A stretch of DNA of 64,000 bases, from NCBI GenBank assembly GCA_964531025.1, contig CAZHDY010000001.1, positions 434,001 to 498,000 on the forward strand, written 5' to 3'. Origin of the DNA: CALMEC01 sp964531025 (GTDB lineage Bacteria > Actinomycetota > Thermoleophilia > Miltoncostaeales > Miltoncostaeaceae). The position numbers were made by a program, and so were the translations under genes. Below are positions 43,721 to 52,610 of the stretch, piece by piece. Position 1 is the first letter of the stretch. Every line of letters starts with the position of its first letter. The notes beneath the pieces are model-generated. The model ran no database searches, was not told the DNA's origin, and was given only the letters and a program-made list of their open reading frames with translations.

Positions 43721-44398
43721 CTACCCCTCGTCGCTCCGCGGTGAGGCGTCGGTGAACTCGCGGAACTCACCGGTCACGAGATAGGCGGTCTGTTCCCCGA
43801 TGTCCACCGCATGGTCACCGATACGCTCCAGGCACCGCGAGACGAGCAGCATCCGGATGGCCCATTCGAGTGCCTCCGGGTCGCTTGAGAGCTGTGCGAC
43901 CCACTCCAGTGACTTGCGGTTGGTGCGGTTGATCATCTGGTCGAGCCCCAGGAGCGATTCGGCTGCCGCCAGGTCCCGATTGGCGAATGCCTCGAGCGCG
44001 ACGCGCACCATCTCCTCGGCCCGGTTGCCCATCTCCTCCAGCCATCCGACGAGGCGCATGTCCATCTGGAGCCCTGCCGAGAGCTTGGTCATCTTGGCGA
44101 TGGTCACGCAGTAGTCGGAGATACGCTCCAGGTGCAGGTTGATCTTGGAGATCGCGAGCACCAGCCGCATGTCCTTCGCCGTGGGAGCCTGAAGGGCCAC
44201 CAGCGCCTCGACCAGTTCCTCCACGCGCAGATAACGCTCGTCCACCTGATCGTCGAAGACGATGACCTCGTCGGCCAGGTCGACATCACTCTCCTGGACT
44301 GCGGTGAGAGCAGCACGGAGCATCCGTAGAGACATGCTGCCCTCCTCCTGCAGCGTGCTCTGCGCGATGTCCAGATTCTCTCTCAGCGTGGTTCTCAT
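43721..44398 (-). CDS. phoU: Phosphate signalling regulator PhoU
   Basis: Negative regulator of phosphate signalling that links the Pst transporter to the PhoR-type kinase. 225 residues forming two three-helix PhoU repeats; the metal-binding patterns are near residue 49 (FDDQVDERY) and in ERIGDHAVDIGEQ near 190. Start ATG 44398; a TAGCAT -10 candidate is about 40 bp upstream. It is downstream of the PhoR-like kinase with a 168-bp gap. No pst genes are in the window. Confidence 0.92.
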   Translation of the reverse strand: MRTTLRENLDIAQSTLQEEGSMSLRMLRAALTAVQESDVDLADEVIVFDDQVDERYLRVEELVEALVALQAPTAKDMRLVLAISKINLHLERISDYCVTIAKMTKLSAGLQMDMRLVGWLEEMGNRAEEMVRVALEAFANRDLAAAESLLGLDQMINRTNRKSLEWVAQLSSDPEALEWAIRMLLVSRCLERIGDHAVDIGEQTAYLVTGEFREFTDASPRSDEG

Positions 44399-44538
44399 AT
44401 GTGTCCCGGTACGACCCGTCCGATGGAAGACGATGCTACCTCAGCCATGCGGGGCAGAGAACGTCACATTGCATCCCGGAGGCGAGGGCCGGCTATGGCC
44501 CGACGGCCAACGAGTCCCTCGACCCGGGAACACGAGAC

Positions 44539-44572
44539 GGTTGATCCCACGGCCTACGGCGCGGAATCAACC
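44539..44572 (-). terminator. Hairpin at the 3' end of the PhoR-like kinase
   Basis: GGTTGATCC pairs with GGAATCAACC (one bulge) across a 16-nt loop; the stop codon of the kinase lies in the right arm. Confidence 0.4.
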
Positions 44573-45520
44573 ATTCGGGAACCGATCGGCGACGACCTCG
44601 GGGATCTCGCAGCGGATGGTGAGCCCCTGCCCGGGGGCGGATGTCGCCGAGACGTCCCCGCCGGCCGATCCGATGATGTGCTTGCAGATCGCGAGGCCGA
44701 GGCCCGTGCCCCGGGAGGCCCGCGCGGCGTCGGCACGGTAGAAGCGCTCGAACAGCCGGACGAGCGCGTCCGGCGGCACGCCGCGTCCCGTGTCACGCGC
44801 CGTGAAGATCACCCACGGCCCGGCCCGCTCCACGGTCAGGAACAGGTCACAGTCCGGACCGGCGTACCTGATGGCGTTCTCGATGAGGTTCATGGCGAGC
44901 ACGCGGAGCATGCGCGGGCGCACCCCGACACGTGCCTCCGATTCACCGGAGAGATGGATGCGGACGCCGGCGCGCTCGGCACGCTCACCGAGCTCGTCCA
45001 CCACCTCGCGCACGATCGGGAGCACGGGGGTCGGTCCCAGACCCACGACGGCATGTCCCGTCTCAAGCTCACCGAGGAAGAGCACGTCATCGATCAGCTC
45101 GCCCATCTGGGCGACCTCCTGGCGCGCCCGGTCGACGAGGATGCCGATCTCGGTGCCCGGCAGCTCGGCCGACTCGAACAGCGCGAGGAGGCGCGCCAGC
45201 GGCGTGCGCAGCTCATGCGAGACGGCGGCGGTGAACCCGGCTCGGAGTTCCTCGTACGCCCGCAGGTCACCGGGACGGCTGAGATAGACGAGCCGTTCCT
45301 GCTGACCCTCGATCTCGTAAGGGATCTCCAGAACCACGGTCGCCTCGCGGCGCGTCGCCACGGCACTGGGGATGGGCTGTCCCGGTGCGACCTCCGGATA
45401 CATCTCGCGCGCCCGCCGGCTCGCCAGCACCACCCGGTCGGAGGAGTCGAGCACCACAATGGCCTCGCGGCTCTCCTCGATGAGGATGCGCCCCCGCTGA
45501 TCGTCTCGTCCGTCTACCAT
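44567..45520 (-). CDS. phoR: PhoR/SenX3-like sensor kinase without membrane helices
   Basis: 317 residues: PAS domain (about 12-85), HisKA with H102 in AAVSHELRTPLARL, HATPase (about 205-310) with NLIENAIRYA, DTGRGVPPDALVRLFERF and GTGLGLAICKHI. No transmembrane segment is seen, unlike Streptomyces PhoR and mycobacterial SenX3; input would come through cytoplasmic PhoU or a Pst complex. It is divergent from the PhoP-like regulator and upstream of phoU, which supports the phosphate assignment. Confidence 0.85.
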   Translation of the reverse strand: MVDGRDDQRGRILIEESREAIVVLDSSDRVVLASRRAREMYPEVAPGQPIPSAVATRREATVVLEIPYEIEGQQERLVYLSRPGDLRAYEELRAGFTAAVSHELRTPLARLLALFESAELPGTEIGILVDRARQEVAQMGELIDDVLFLGELETGHAVVGLGPTPVLPIVREVVDELGERAERAGVRIHLSGESEARVGVRPRMLRVLAMNLIENAIRYAGPDCDLFLTVERAGPWVIFTARDTGRGVPPDALVRLFERFYRADAARASRGTGLGLAICKHIIGSAGGDVSATSAPGQGLTIRCEIPEVVADRFPNG

Positions 45521-45522
45521 GC

Positions 45523-45544
45523 GTTCACCAGATGTTCACCTTCC
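45523..45544. promoter_or_regulatory. PHO box (two 11-bp direct repeats)
   Basis: GTTCACCAGAT and GTTCACCTTCC in direct tandem, matching the 11-bp PHO-box unit (G/T-TTCACC-type) bound by actinobacterial PhoP. It lies between the divergent phoR and phoP genes. Confidence 0.7.
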
Positions 45545-45585
45545 TGCGACCCGGGGTCGCCTCGGGTGCTCCATCATCCCATGAC

Positions 45586-46305
45586 ATGAACAAGGTCCTC
45601 CTCATTGAAGACGACGAGCTCATCGGACATGGGATGGCTCGTCACCTCCACGCCGCCGGTTTCGAACCGATCTGGGTGGGTAAGGGCGAGACCGGTCTCG
45701 CCCGACTGCGCTTCGAGCAGCCCGACGTGTGCGTATTGGATCTAATGCTCCCCGGAATCGACGGGTGGAAGCTGATCGAGACGGCGCGATCCGAGGGCAT
45801 CGGCACGCCCATCATCGTGGTGAGCGCTCGCGGCACCGAGCACGACCGCGTGCACGCGCTGGAGATCGGAGCCGACGACTACCTCGTCAAGCCGTTCTCC
45901 ATGAAGGAGCTCGTCGCACGTGTCAACGCCGCGGCGCGTCGCGGCGGCCGCGAGCCGGAACTCCGTCGTGGCGACACCATCGAGATCCAGGAACTGCGCA
46001 TCGATCCGGACGACGTGCAGGCGTACGTGGACGGCGAGAGCGCCGAGCTCACACCCACGGAATTTCGTCTCATCTACACGATGGCCATGGAGCAGGGAAA
46101 GGTCCTGACCCGGGACGAGCTCCTGCAGCGTGTCTGGGGACGTCCCGCGACGCACCGCGATCGCACCGTCGACGTGTTCGTCCGACGGCTGCGCGAGAAG
46201 ATCGACCGTCGGTCCTCCCGGCACACCTTCATCCAGACACGTTATGGCGTCGGTTACAAACTCGAGGCCGAACTGAAGAGCGAAACGGTTAGATCCCCGG
46301 AGTGA
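45586..46305 (+). CDS. phoP: PhoP/RegX3-like response regulator
   Basis: OmpR-family regulator of phosphate genes. 239 residues: receiver with acidic ED/D pocket, phospho-acceptor D52 in VCVLDLMLPGIDGW, SARG and VKPFSMKEL; winged-helix domain (about 135-232) with the recognition helix in HRDRTVDVFVRRLREKI and the FIQTRYGVGYKL wing. ATG at 45586 (MNKVLL) is the natural start; the upstream extension lacks domain content. PhoB/PhoP subgroup assigned from the PhoU/PhoR neighbours and the PHO box. Confidence 0.87.
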   Translation: MNKVLLIEDDELIGHGMARHLHAAGFEPIWVGKGETGLARLRFEQPDVCVLDLMLPGIDGWKLIETARSEGIGTPIIVVSARGTEHDRVHALEIGADDYLVKPFSMKELVARVNAAARRGGREPELRRGDTIEIQELRIDPDDVQAYVDGESAELTPTEFRLIYTMAMEQGKVLTRDELLQRVWGRPATHRDRTVDVFVRRLREKIDRRSSRHTFIQTRYGVGYKLEAELKSETVRSPE

Positions 46306-46328
46306 CCCACAGCGCATCGCGCGGTCGT

Positions 46329-46334
46329 TACCCT
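46329..46334 (+). promoter_or_regulatory. -10 element of the glucan phosphorylase gene (leaderless)
   Basis: TACCCT, 6 nt before the ATG at 46341. Confidence 0.55.
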
Positions 46335-46340
46335 GGCGCG

Positions 46341-48887
46341 ATGCGCATACATCGATTCGAGGTTCAACCGGACATCCCCGAGTCGCTTCGGGGCCTCAGC
46401 GACATCGCCCACAACCTCTGGTACTCATGGACACCGGAGGTCGCCGAGCTGTTCAATCGCCTCGATCCCGACACTTGGGCGGCATCGGGCCGCAATCCGG
46501 CCACCACGCTCGCCACCGTCCCCCAGGCCGTGCTGGAGGAGGCCGCCGAGGATGCGAGCTTCGTCGCGGAGCTGCAGCGCCTGCTCACCCGCATGACGGA
46601 GCAGTGCAACGGGACCTCGTCCTGGTTCAGCACCGAGGCGGGCGCCGAGGTGCGCGACCTCACCGTCGCCTACTTCTCACTCGAGTTCGGGCTGGATCAG
46701 TCGCTGCCCATCTATTCCGGAGGCCTCGGCGTCCTCGCCGGCGACCACCTGAAGTCGGCGTCGGACCTCGGCCTTCCCCTGGTCGCGGTCGGCCTGCTCT
46801 ACGGATCCGGCTACTTCCGTCAGGCCCTCAACGTGGACGGCTGGCAGCAGGAGCTCTACCCGCCCAACGACTGGGCCACCATGCCGGTGACACGTGAGAT
46901 TGACGAGAACGGCACGCCGCGTACGGTGCAGGTGACGATGGCGGGTGTCGAGGTGCACGCGCAGATCTGGAAGGTGCAGGTCGGTCGCGTCCCCCTCTAT
47001 CTGCTCGACACCGACGTCGAGCAGAACGACCCCGAGTACCGTGACATCACCCGCACGCTCTACGGCGGTGACAAGGAGATGCGCCTGCGCCAGGAACTCC
47101 TCCTCGGCATCGGCGGGGCCCGGGCGCTGAAGGCGCTCGGGGTGACCCCCACGGTCTTCCACATGAACGAGGGCCACTCCGCCTTCCTCGCGCTCGAGCG
47201 CATGCGGTCGCTGCGCGCCGACGACGGGCTGGCGCTCGCCGCGGCACTGGAACAGGTCTCGGCGTCCACGGTCTTCACCACCCACACGCCCGTGCCCGCC
47301 GGCAACGAGGTCTTCGACACGGTGCTGCTGCAGCCGTACCTGGAGCCGGTCGCGGCCGAGCTGGGCATGGACTGGGCGTCGTTCGTCGCCATGGGCCTCG
47401 AGCCGGGCAAGGACGAGACGGTGTTCGGCATGACCCCCCTGGCACTTCGCACCGCGGCCTTCGCCAACGGCGTGAGTGCGCTGCACGGCGAGGTGTCGCG
47501 CGAGATGTGGCATTCGCTCTGGCCGGATCTGCGGGTCTCGGAGGTGCCGATCCACAGCGTCACGAACGGGGTGCATCCGCGGACGTGGCTGGCCCGTGAG
47601 ATGGCGCAGCTCATCGACCGGTACGTGGGTCCGCGCCTTCAGGCCGAGCCCGGCGACCACACCAACTGGGAGCGGGCGCGCAACATCCCGCTCGGAGAGC
47701 TCTGGCGTGTGAAACAGCGTCGCCGCGAGCGCCTGGTGATGGTGGCACGCGAGCGACTGGCGTGGCAGCTTCGCCGTCGGGGCGCGTCCCCCACCGTCGT
47801 GCGTCAGGCTGACGACATGCTGCGGCCCGACATCCTCACGATCGGATTCGCCCGTCGTTTCGCCACGTACAAGCGCGCGACCCTGCTGTTCCGCCAGCCC
47901 GAGCGCCTGGTGAAGCTGCTCACCGACGCCGAACGGCCGATCCAGTTCATCTTCTCGGGCAAGGCCCACCCCGCCGACTCCCCTGGCAAGGAGCTGATCC
48001 AGGAGATCGCGCGGTTCTCCCAGGGGACCAGCGCCCACCAGCGGCTGGTGTTCCTCGAGGACTACGAGATGAACCTCTCGCGCAACCTGGTCTCGGGGTG
48101 CGACGTGTGGCTGAACGCCCCGCGGCGGCCCATGGAGGCGTCCGGCACCAGCGGCATGAAGGCGGCCATCAACGGCACGCTGAACCTGTCCATCCCCGAC
48201 GGATGGTGGGTGGAGGGCTACTCACCCGAGGTCGGCTGGTCCATCGGGACCGGTGAGGTCTACGCGGACCAGGACGAGCAGGACGCGATCGAGTGCGACG
48301 CCCTGTTCAACCTGCTGGAGCAGGAGATCATCCCGATGTTCTACCGGCGTGACGTGAACGGCCTGCCCCGTGAGTGGACCGAGCGCATGCGGGCCTCCAT
48401 CGCGGTTCTCGGCGCGGAGTTCAACACGCACCGCATGGTGCAGGACTACGCCCGTACCTCGTACTTCCCCGCGCACATCGGCTCGGCGAAGCTGGCCGCG
48501 GACGATCACGCCCGGGCACGCGCCCTCGCCGACTGGCGCGCCCGCGTACGGGCCACATGGCCGGGGGTCTCCCTCCGATCGGATGTGACGGTCCCGGCGA
48601 GTCCCCACGTCGGTGATTCGGTCAAGGTGACGGTCCATGCGGATCTGGCGGGGCTCTCCCCGGACGAGGTCACGGTCGAGCTCCTGGCCGGCCATCCCGA
48701 TCCGGACGGGGTTCCGAAGGGTGACGCCATCACCGCCGAGCACGTGACCTCGGACGGCGATGCCGAGATCTTCGGCACCGACATCGTCCTCACGGACTCG
48801 GGTCAGGCCGCGATCGCCGCCCGTATCCGACCGACCAATCCGGACGCCGTCAACCCGCTGAACCCCACGCACATCACCTCCGAATAG
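46341..48887 (+). CDS. glgP: Alpha-glucan (glycogen) phosphorylase
   Basis: Releases glucose 1-phosphate from glycogen or maltodextrin with phosphate. 848 residues of the GT35 family, short actinobacterial/archaeal type (TIGR02094-like): N-terminal HNLWYSWTPE, GGLGVLAGDHLKSASDLGLP near 135-155, FTTHTPVPAGNE near 315. The PLP lysine is K607 in GTSGMKAAINGT. It has a C-terminal beta-rich domain (about 740-848) typical of this group. ATG 46341 is fixed by the leaderless -10. Confidence 0.93.
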   Translation: MRIHRFEVQPDIPESLRGLSDIAHNLWYSWTPEVAELFNRLDPDTWAASGRNPATTLATVPQAVLEEAAEDASFVAELQRLLTRMTEQCNGTSSWFSTEAGAEVRDLTVAYFSLEFGLDQSLPIYSGGLGVLAGDHLKSASDLGLPLVAVGLLYGSGYFRQALNVDGWQQELYPPNDWATMPVTREIDENGTPRTVQVTMAGVEVHAQIWKVQVGRVPLYLLDTDVEQNDPEYRDITRTLYGGDKEMRLRQELLLGIGGARALKALGVTPTVFHMNEGHSAFLALERMRSLRADDGLALAAALEQVSASTVFTTHTPVPAGNEVFDTVLLQPYLEPVAAELGMDWASFVAMGLEPGKDETVFGMTPLALRTAAFANGVSALHGEVSREMWHSLWPDLRVSEVPIHSVTNGVHPRTWLAREMAQLIDRYVGPRLQAEPGDHTNWERARNIPLGELWRVKQRRRERLVMVARERLAWQLRRRGASPTVVRQADDMLRPDILTIGFARRFATYKRATLLFRQPERLVKLLTDAERPIQFIFSGKAHPADSPGKELIQEIARFSQGTSAHQRLVFLEDYEMNLSRNLVSGCDVWLNAPRRPMEASGTSGMKAAINGTLNLSIPDGWWVEGYSPEVGWSIGTGEVYADQDEQDAIECDALFNLLEQEIIPMFYRRDVNGLPREWTERMRASIAVLGAEFNTHRMVQDYARTSYFPAHIGSAKLAADDHARARALADWRARVRATWPGVSLRSDVTVPASPHVGDSVKVTVHADLAGLSPDEVTVELLAGHPDPDGVPKGDAITAEHVTSDGDAEIFGTDIVLTDSGQAAIAARIRPTNPDAVNPLNPTHITSE

Positions 48888-48891
48888 GGCA

Positions 48892-48904
48892 CCCCGCACC
48901 GGGG
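48892..48904 (+). terminator. Small hairpin 3' of glgP
   Basis: CCCCG-CAC-CGGGG a few bases past the stop. Confidence 0.3.
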
Positions 48905-48959
48905 CGACCCCTTCCCGGCACACCCTGGTGGTATCCGGTCATCCAGCCGCATCCCTCAC

Positions 48960-48965
48960 TATCAT
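48960..48965 (+). promoter_or_regulatory. -10 element of the M32 carboxypeptidase gene (leaderless)
   Basis: TATCAT, 6 nt before the GTG at 48972. Confidence 0.55.
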
Positions 48966-48971
48966 CACGGG

Positions 48972-50471
48972 GTGTCCGATACGAAACCGACCGCCGCGGC
49001 CACGCGGTTCCATGAATGGATGGGCGCCGTGGCGGATCTGGACGGCGCCATCCGACTGCTCGACTGGGATCGCGAGACCACGATGCCGCCGAACGGCGCC
49101 GACCAGCGGGGCATCCAGGTCGCGACACTGCACACGCTGCGGCATCGTGAACTCCTCGCGGACGATATCGATGACGTCATCGCGACGCTTCGCGAGGATG
49201 ACGACCCCTCCGGAGATCTCACCGCCCAGATCGCGCAGGCCGAGCGTCAACGGCGCCGTGCCGGTCGCCTGTCCGAGGATCTGGTGCGCGAGGTCTCCGA
49301 CGCCACCAACGGCGCCGTCACCGTCTGGCTCGCGACGCGCGACGACGGCGACTTCGCCACCTTCGCGCCCGCACTCGAGCGGGTGGTCGCGGCGGTGCGC
49401 GCCACCGGCGAGGCGTTGGAGATCGGAGCCGAGCCCTACGACGGACTCCTTGACGAGTACGAGCCCGGCACGACGACGGTGATGCTGGAGGAGATGTTCG
49501 CGAGTCTCGAGCCCGAACTCTCCGCCATCGTGGCGAGCGTCGACGAGCACCCCGCACTCACCCCTTTCGACGGACGCCGGTTCGACGACGCGATCCAGGT
49601 CCGGCTGGCGAACGATCTGGCCGCCACGGTGGGCTTCGAGCACATGTCGGGGCTGATCTCCCGGTCCGCGCATCCGTTCACCACGTCATCGCATGCCGGC
49701 GACGTCCGATTCACGACGCGCGTCGAGACCGGCGATCCGATGATGAACGTGCTCGTCACCATGCACGAGGTGGGCCACGGCCTCTACTCGCAGGGCCACC
49801 CCCGGAAGTGGGCACGGACCTTCCTGTTCGAGTCGCCGTCCCTGGGCGCCGAGGAGTCCCAAGCGCGCTTCTTCGAGAACCACCTGGGTCGTCATCCGGC
49901 CTTCCTGGCGGTCGTCCACCGGATGCTCACCGAGGCGTTCGGTACGGAGATGGCAGGTGTCACGGCCGATGACCTCGCCCGGAGCGTGCACCATATCCAG
50001 CGGGGTTGGTGCCGGGTCGATGCGGACGAGGTCACCTACGACCTGCACATCGCGCTGCGCCTGCGGCTGGAGCTCGCCCTCATCCGCGGCGATCTGGCCG
50101 TGGCGGACCTCCCGGGTGCATGGAGAGAGGAGAGCGAACGACTCCTCGGGGTCACCCCTGCCGGCGACGCACAGGGGTGCATGCAGGACATCCACTGGGC
50201 GTGGGGCCTCTTCGGCTACTTCCCGACGTACACGCTCGGGAACATGTACGCGGCGCAGCTCGCACTGGCGTTCACCGAGCACACCGACGGTCGTGGCATG
50301 GACGTCGTGACCGAGGACCCCCAGGCGCCCCTGCGGTTCCTCCGCGAGCGGGTGCACCGGCACGGCAGCCGCTACGACACACGCGTCCTCATGGAGAACG
50401 CCACCGGCCGGCCGTTCTCACCCCGCCCGCTCATCGACCGCCTCCGTGGGCTGGCTGCGGCCCAATCCTGA
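48972..50471 (+). CDS. M32 metallocarboxypeptidase (thermostable carboxypeptidase Taq type)
   Basis: Zinc carboxypeptidase that trims most C-terminal residues. 499 residues, all-helical. Zinc motif HEVGHGLYSQG (H265, E266, H269), then ESQARFFENHLGRHP with the third ligand Glu, plus HIQRGWCRVDADEVTYDLHIALRL and QDIHWAWGLFGYFPTYTLGNM family segments. Cytoplasmic: no signal peptide. Starts with GTG, leaderless. Its end overlaps the next gene by 26 bp. Confidence 0.93.
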   Translation: MSDTKPTAAATRFHEWMGAVADLDGAIRLLDWDRETTMPPNGADQRGIQVATLHTLRHRELLADDIDDVIATLREDDDPSGDLTAQIAQAERQRRRAGRLSEDLVREVSDATNGAVTVWLATRDDGDFATFAPALERVVAAVRATGEALEIGAEPYDGLLDEYEPGTTTVMLEEMFASLEPELSAIVASVDEHPALTPFDGRRFDDAIQVRLANDLAATVGFEHMSGLISRSAHPFTTSSHAGDVRFTTRVETGDPMMNVLVTMHEVGHGLYSQGHPRKWARTFLFESPSLGAEESQARFFENHLGRHPAFLAVVHRMLTEAFGTEMAGVTADDLARSVHHIQRGWCRVDADEVTYDLHIALRLRLELALIRGDLAVADLPGAWREESERLLGVTPAGDAQGCMQDIHWAWGLFGYFPTYTLGNMYAAQLALAFTEHTDGRGMDVVTEDPQAPLRFLRERVHRHGSRYDTRVLMENATGRPFSPRPLIDRLRGLAAAQS

Positions 50472-50829
50472 GTGTCGGGCGATCCTCGATCGCGCCGCCC
50501 GCGAACTCTCGCGGCATGACCTCTATCCCCGCCCGGTGCGTATCGATCGTGTCCGGCTGGTGGTCGCGCCGTGGCTCTTCCGGCTGCCGGGTCTGCGTCG
50601 CTTCGTCGGCTACACCGCGTGGAACCTGATCCTGCTGCGCCGCGAGCCCACCGATCTCGCGCTCGTCGTGCACGAGCTGTGCCACGTGTGGCAGATGCAG
50701 CACCATCCGCTCCGCATGCCGCTGTCGTACCTGAGGACGGGCTATGCGGCCAATCCCTTCGAGGCGGAGGCCCGTCGCGTGGCAGGGCATCCTCCTGCGC
50801 GCCCCCGGTCGCGGAGGTCGTCATCCTGA
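50446..50829 (+). CDS. Small HExxH protein, possible zinc peptidase
   Basis: 127 residues with VHELCHVWQMQHHPLRMPLS: H76-E-L-C-H80 gives a HExxH motif, and the nearby FEAEARRV glutamate could complete the site. Small proteins of this kind (SprT or DUF4157-like) exist, but no family is certain. It starts with GTG within the end of the M32 gene; a short start further in is possible. A 7-bp hairpin follows it (50832-50855). Confidence 0.6.
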   Translation: MGWLRPNPECRAILDRAARELSRHDLYPRPVRIDRVRLVVAPWLFRLPGLRRFVGYTAWNLILLRREPTDLALVVHELCHVWQMQHHPLRMPLSYLRTGYAANPFEAEARRVAGHPPARPRSRRSSS

Positions 50830-50831
50830 TC

Positions 50832-50855
50832 CGGTCCGTCGTCCATGGCGGACCG
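50832..50855 (+). terminator. Hairpin 3' of the HExxH gene
   Basis: CGGTCCG-N10-CGGACCG directly after the stop. Confidence 0.35.
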
Positions 50856-50939
50856 CCGCGCCACCACTCCACGGGGCGGATCCGACTTTCGCGACACCTG
50901 TTCACCCCTCCGGCCGATGACGTGTGCCATGTTTGCGCC

Positions 50940-51113
50940 ATGAATCAGCGATCGATCCTCGCACCGCGCCTCGGCGCGGGACCGCTCTCCGTCTCCGGCA
51001 CGCCCGAAACGGGTGAACCCACGGCCGAACCCGCAGTGATCCACGGACACCATGAGACCCGGCCCGGCGACGTCCTCGGCCGTGTGGCAACCGATTCCCG
51101 GAGCCGCCGGTGA
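50940..51113 (+). CDS. Short ORF upstream of the pseudokinase
   Basis: 57 residues from ATG, ending RPGDVLGRVATDSRSRR. PGDVLGR is how the first strand of PknB-like kinases often begins, so this may be a remnant of a lost kinase N-lobe. Its stop overlaps the next start (GTGA), allowing coupled translation. It may also be only a leader peptide. Confidence 0.35.
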   Translation: MNQRSILAPRLGAGPLSVSGTPETGEPTAEPAVIHGHHETRPGDVLGRVATDSRSRR

Positions 51114-52558
51114 GTCGGCGTGCACGGTCGCCGCGCGCTCCACGGCCGCCGCGCACGACCCCCCTCACCCGCCGGCTGCGCGGGAGGGGATGGTCCGACC
51201 CCCGAGCTGCGACCAACGTCGCCATCGGGCTGACCATCGCACTCGAACGCGTCCACGGCGAGGGCCGGATACACGGGCACATCACGCCCGAGAGCGTCAG
51301 CCTCCGCCAGGACGGGGGCGTGGTCCTGCACGCTCCGGCACCTCCGTCCACGTCCGCTGATGTGACGGACGATCGCGCCGTAACGATCGCGGATACCGAC
51401 GTGTCGGGCGACTCGGGTACGGCGAGTCCCGAGGCCGATCCGGTCCTTTCGCCGTTCGCACCTCCACCGGAACCGTCCGAGTCGGCCGGCGTCGAGACGC
51501 CCATCGACCCCGACGACCCGGGCGACCAACCGACGGTGACGTTCCCGTCGCCCATCGGGTCGAGCGCCCCGGTTCGCCCGGAGGACCGGGAGCCGGCGAG
51601 CCGCGACGACGACATCCACGCCGTCGGTGCCCTCCTCTATTCCATGCTCACCGGCGCGGCCGCCCCGACCGGCGACGTGGACGCCGATCATGCCGTGCTC
51701 GCACGACGCAACGACCTGCCCGATGAGGTCACGGCCGTCGTCATCCGCGCGATCCACCCGAATCCGCTGGAGCGCTACCACTCGGCGGAACATCTGCATG
51801 CGGATCTCGACGCCGCGCGCGCGTCGCTGCCGTCGCGCACGGCGCGGGGATCCCGGGCACCCCGATCGTCTCTCCCCGCACGGGGCCCGGGAGGTCGAGG
51901 CAGGGCCATCGCCCTGGTGGTGGTGCTTCTGGCGGCGATCGCCGCCGGCCTCTGGTACTTCGTCCTTCGCGAGGACTCGGTGACGGTTCCGAACGTCGTC
52001 GGGCAGACCTCCCAGGAGGCGGAGCGCATGATCCGCGACGCGGGTCTGGAGCCTCTGACCGAACAGGAGTGGAGCAGCAGCGTGCCGAGCGGCTTCGTCA
52101 TCCGGACCGATCCGGAGGGCGGCAGGTCGCGCACGCGCGGCGGGTCGGTCACGTTGGTGGTGAGCGGCACCGGCGGTGACTCCATGTCGGAGATCGTGAT
52201 CCCGGACGTGGTCGGTCAGCAGGAGAGCGACGCGCTGGTGGCCCTGCAGGGCGCCGGTCTGAGCCCCTCCGTATCCCGGATGAGCGACTCACAGCCCGAG
52301 GGAACCGTCATCCGCATCGAGCCGTCGGCCTCGACGCGGGTGTCGTCGGGATCGACCGTCACCGTGACGGTCAGCTCGGGCCCATCGGGTGTGACGACAC
52401 CGACCGGGGAAACGGACTCGACGACACCCGACTCGTCGCCCGGTATGGGCACGACGTCAGGAACGGATACCACGACGGATCCCGGGACGGAGGCGCCGTT
52501 CCTGGACGAACCGGACAGCTCGACGCAGGGGACCGACAACTCGTCAGGCCGTCCGTGA
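51110..52558 (+). CDS. PASTA-domain membrane pseudokinase
   Basis: 482 residues: a kinase C-lobe remnant (about 30-250), one membrane helix (about 265-286), then two PASTA repeats (about 291-358 and 365-431) and a Ser/Thr-rich tail. PknB-type kinases bind muropeptides through PASTA and phosphorylate cell-division proteins. Here the N-lobe, glycine loop and VAIK lysine are absent, the catalytic HRD loop reads HGHITPES (H55-H57), and DFG is replaced by a Pro/Ser/Asp-rich insert. DDIHAVGALLYSMLTG still recalls the APE/F-helix region. So catalysis is very unlikely; it probably acts as a sensor or scaffold. Confidence 0.75.
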   Translation: MSRRARSPRAPRPPRTTPLTRRLRGRGWSDPRAATNVAIGLTIALERVHGEGRIHGHITPESVSLRQDGGVVLHAPAPPSTSADVTDDRAVTIADTDVSGDSGTASPEADPVLSPFAPPPEPSESAGVETPIDPDDPGDQPTVTFPSPIGSSAPVRPEDREPASRDDDIHAVGALLYSMLTGAAAPTGDVDADHAVLARRNDLPDEVTAVVIRAIHPNPLERYHSAEHLHADLDAARASLPSRTARGSRAPRSSLPARGPGGRGRAIALVVVLLAAIAAGLWYFVLREDSVTVPNVVGQTSQEAERMIRDAGLEPLTEQEWSSSVPSGFVIRTDPEGGRSRTRGGSVTLVVSGTGGDSMSEIVIPDVVGQQESDALVALQGAGLSPSVSRMSDSQPEGTVIRIEPSASTRVSSGSTVTVTVSSGPSGVTTPTGETDSTTPDSSPGMGTTSGTDTTTDPGTEAPFLDEPDSSTQGTDNSSGRP

Positions 52559-52574
52559 CGTGACGCGCGTCATG

Positions 52575-52610
52575 AGTGGCGCCCGGTCGCTCAGTCGACC
52601 AGGCGCCACT
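52575..52610. terminator. Bidirectional hairpin over the 3' end of the M29 gene
   Basis: AGTGGCGCC/GGCGCCACT outer stem and GGTCG/CGACC inner stem with a 6-nt loop and one mismatch. The M29 stop codon lies in the loop region, and the pseudokinase converges from the left. Confidence 0.65.
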
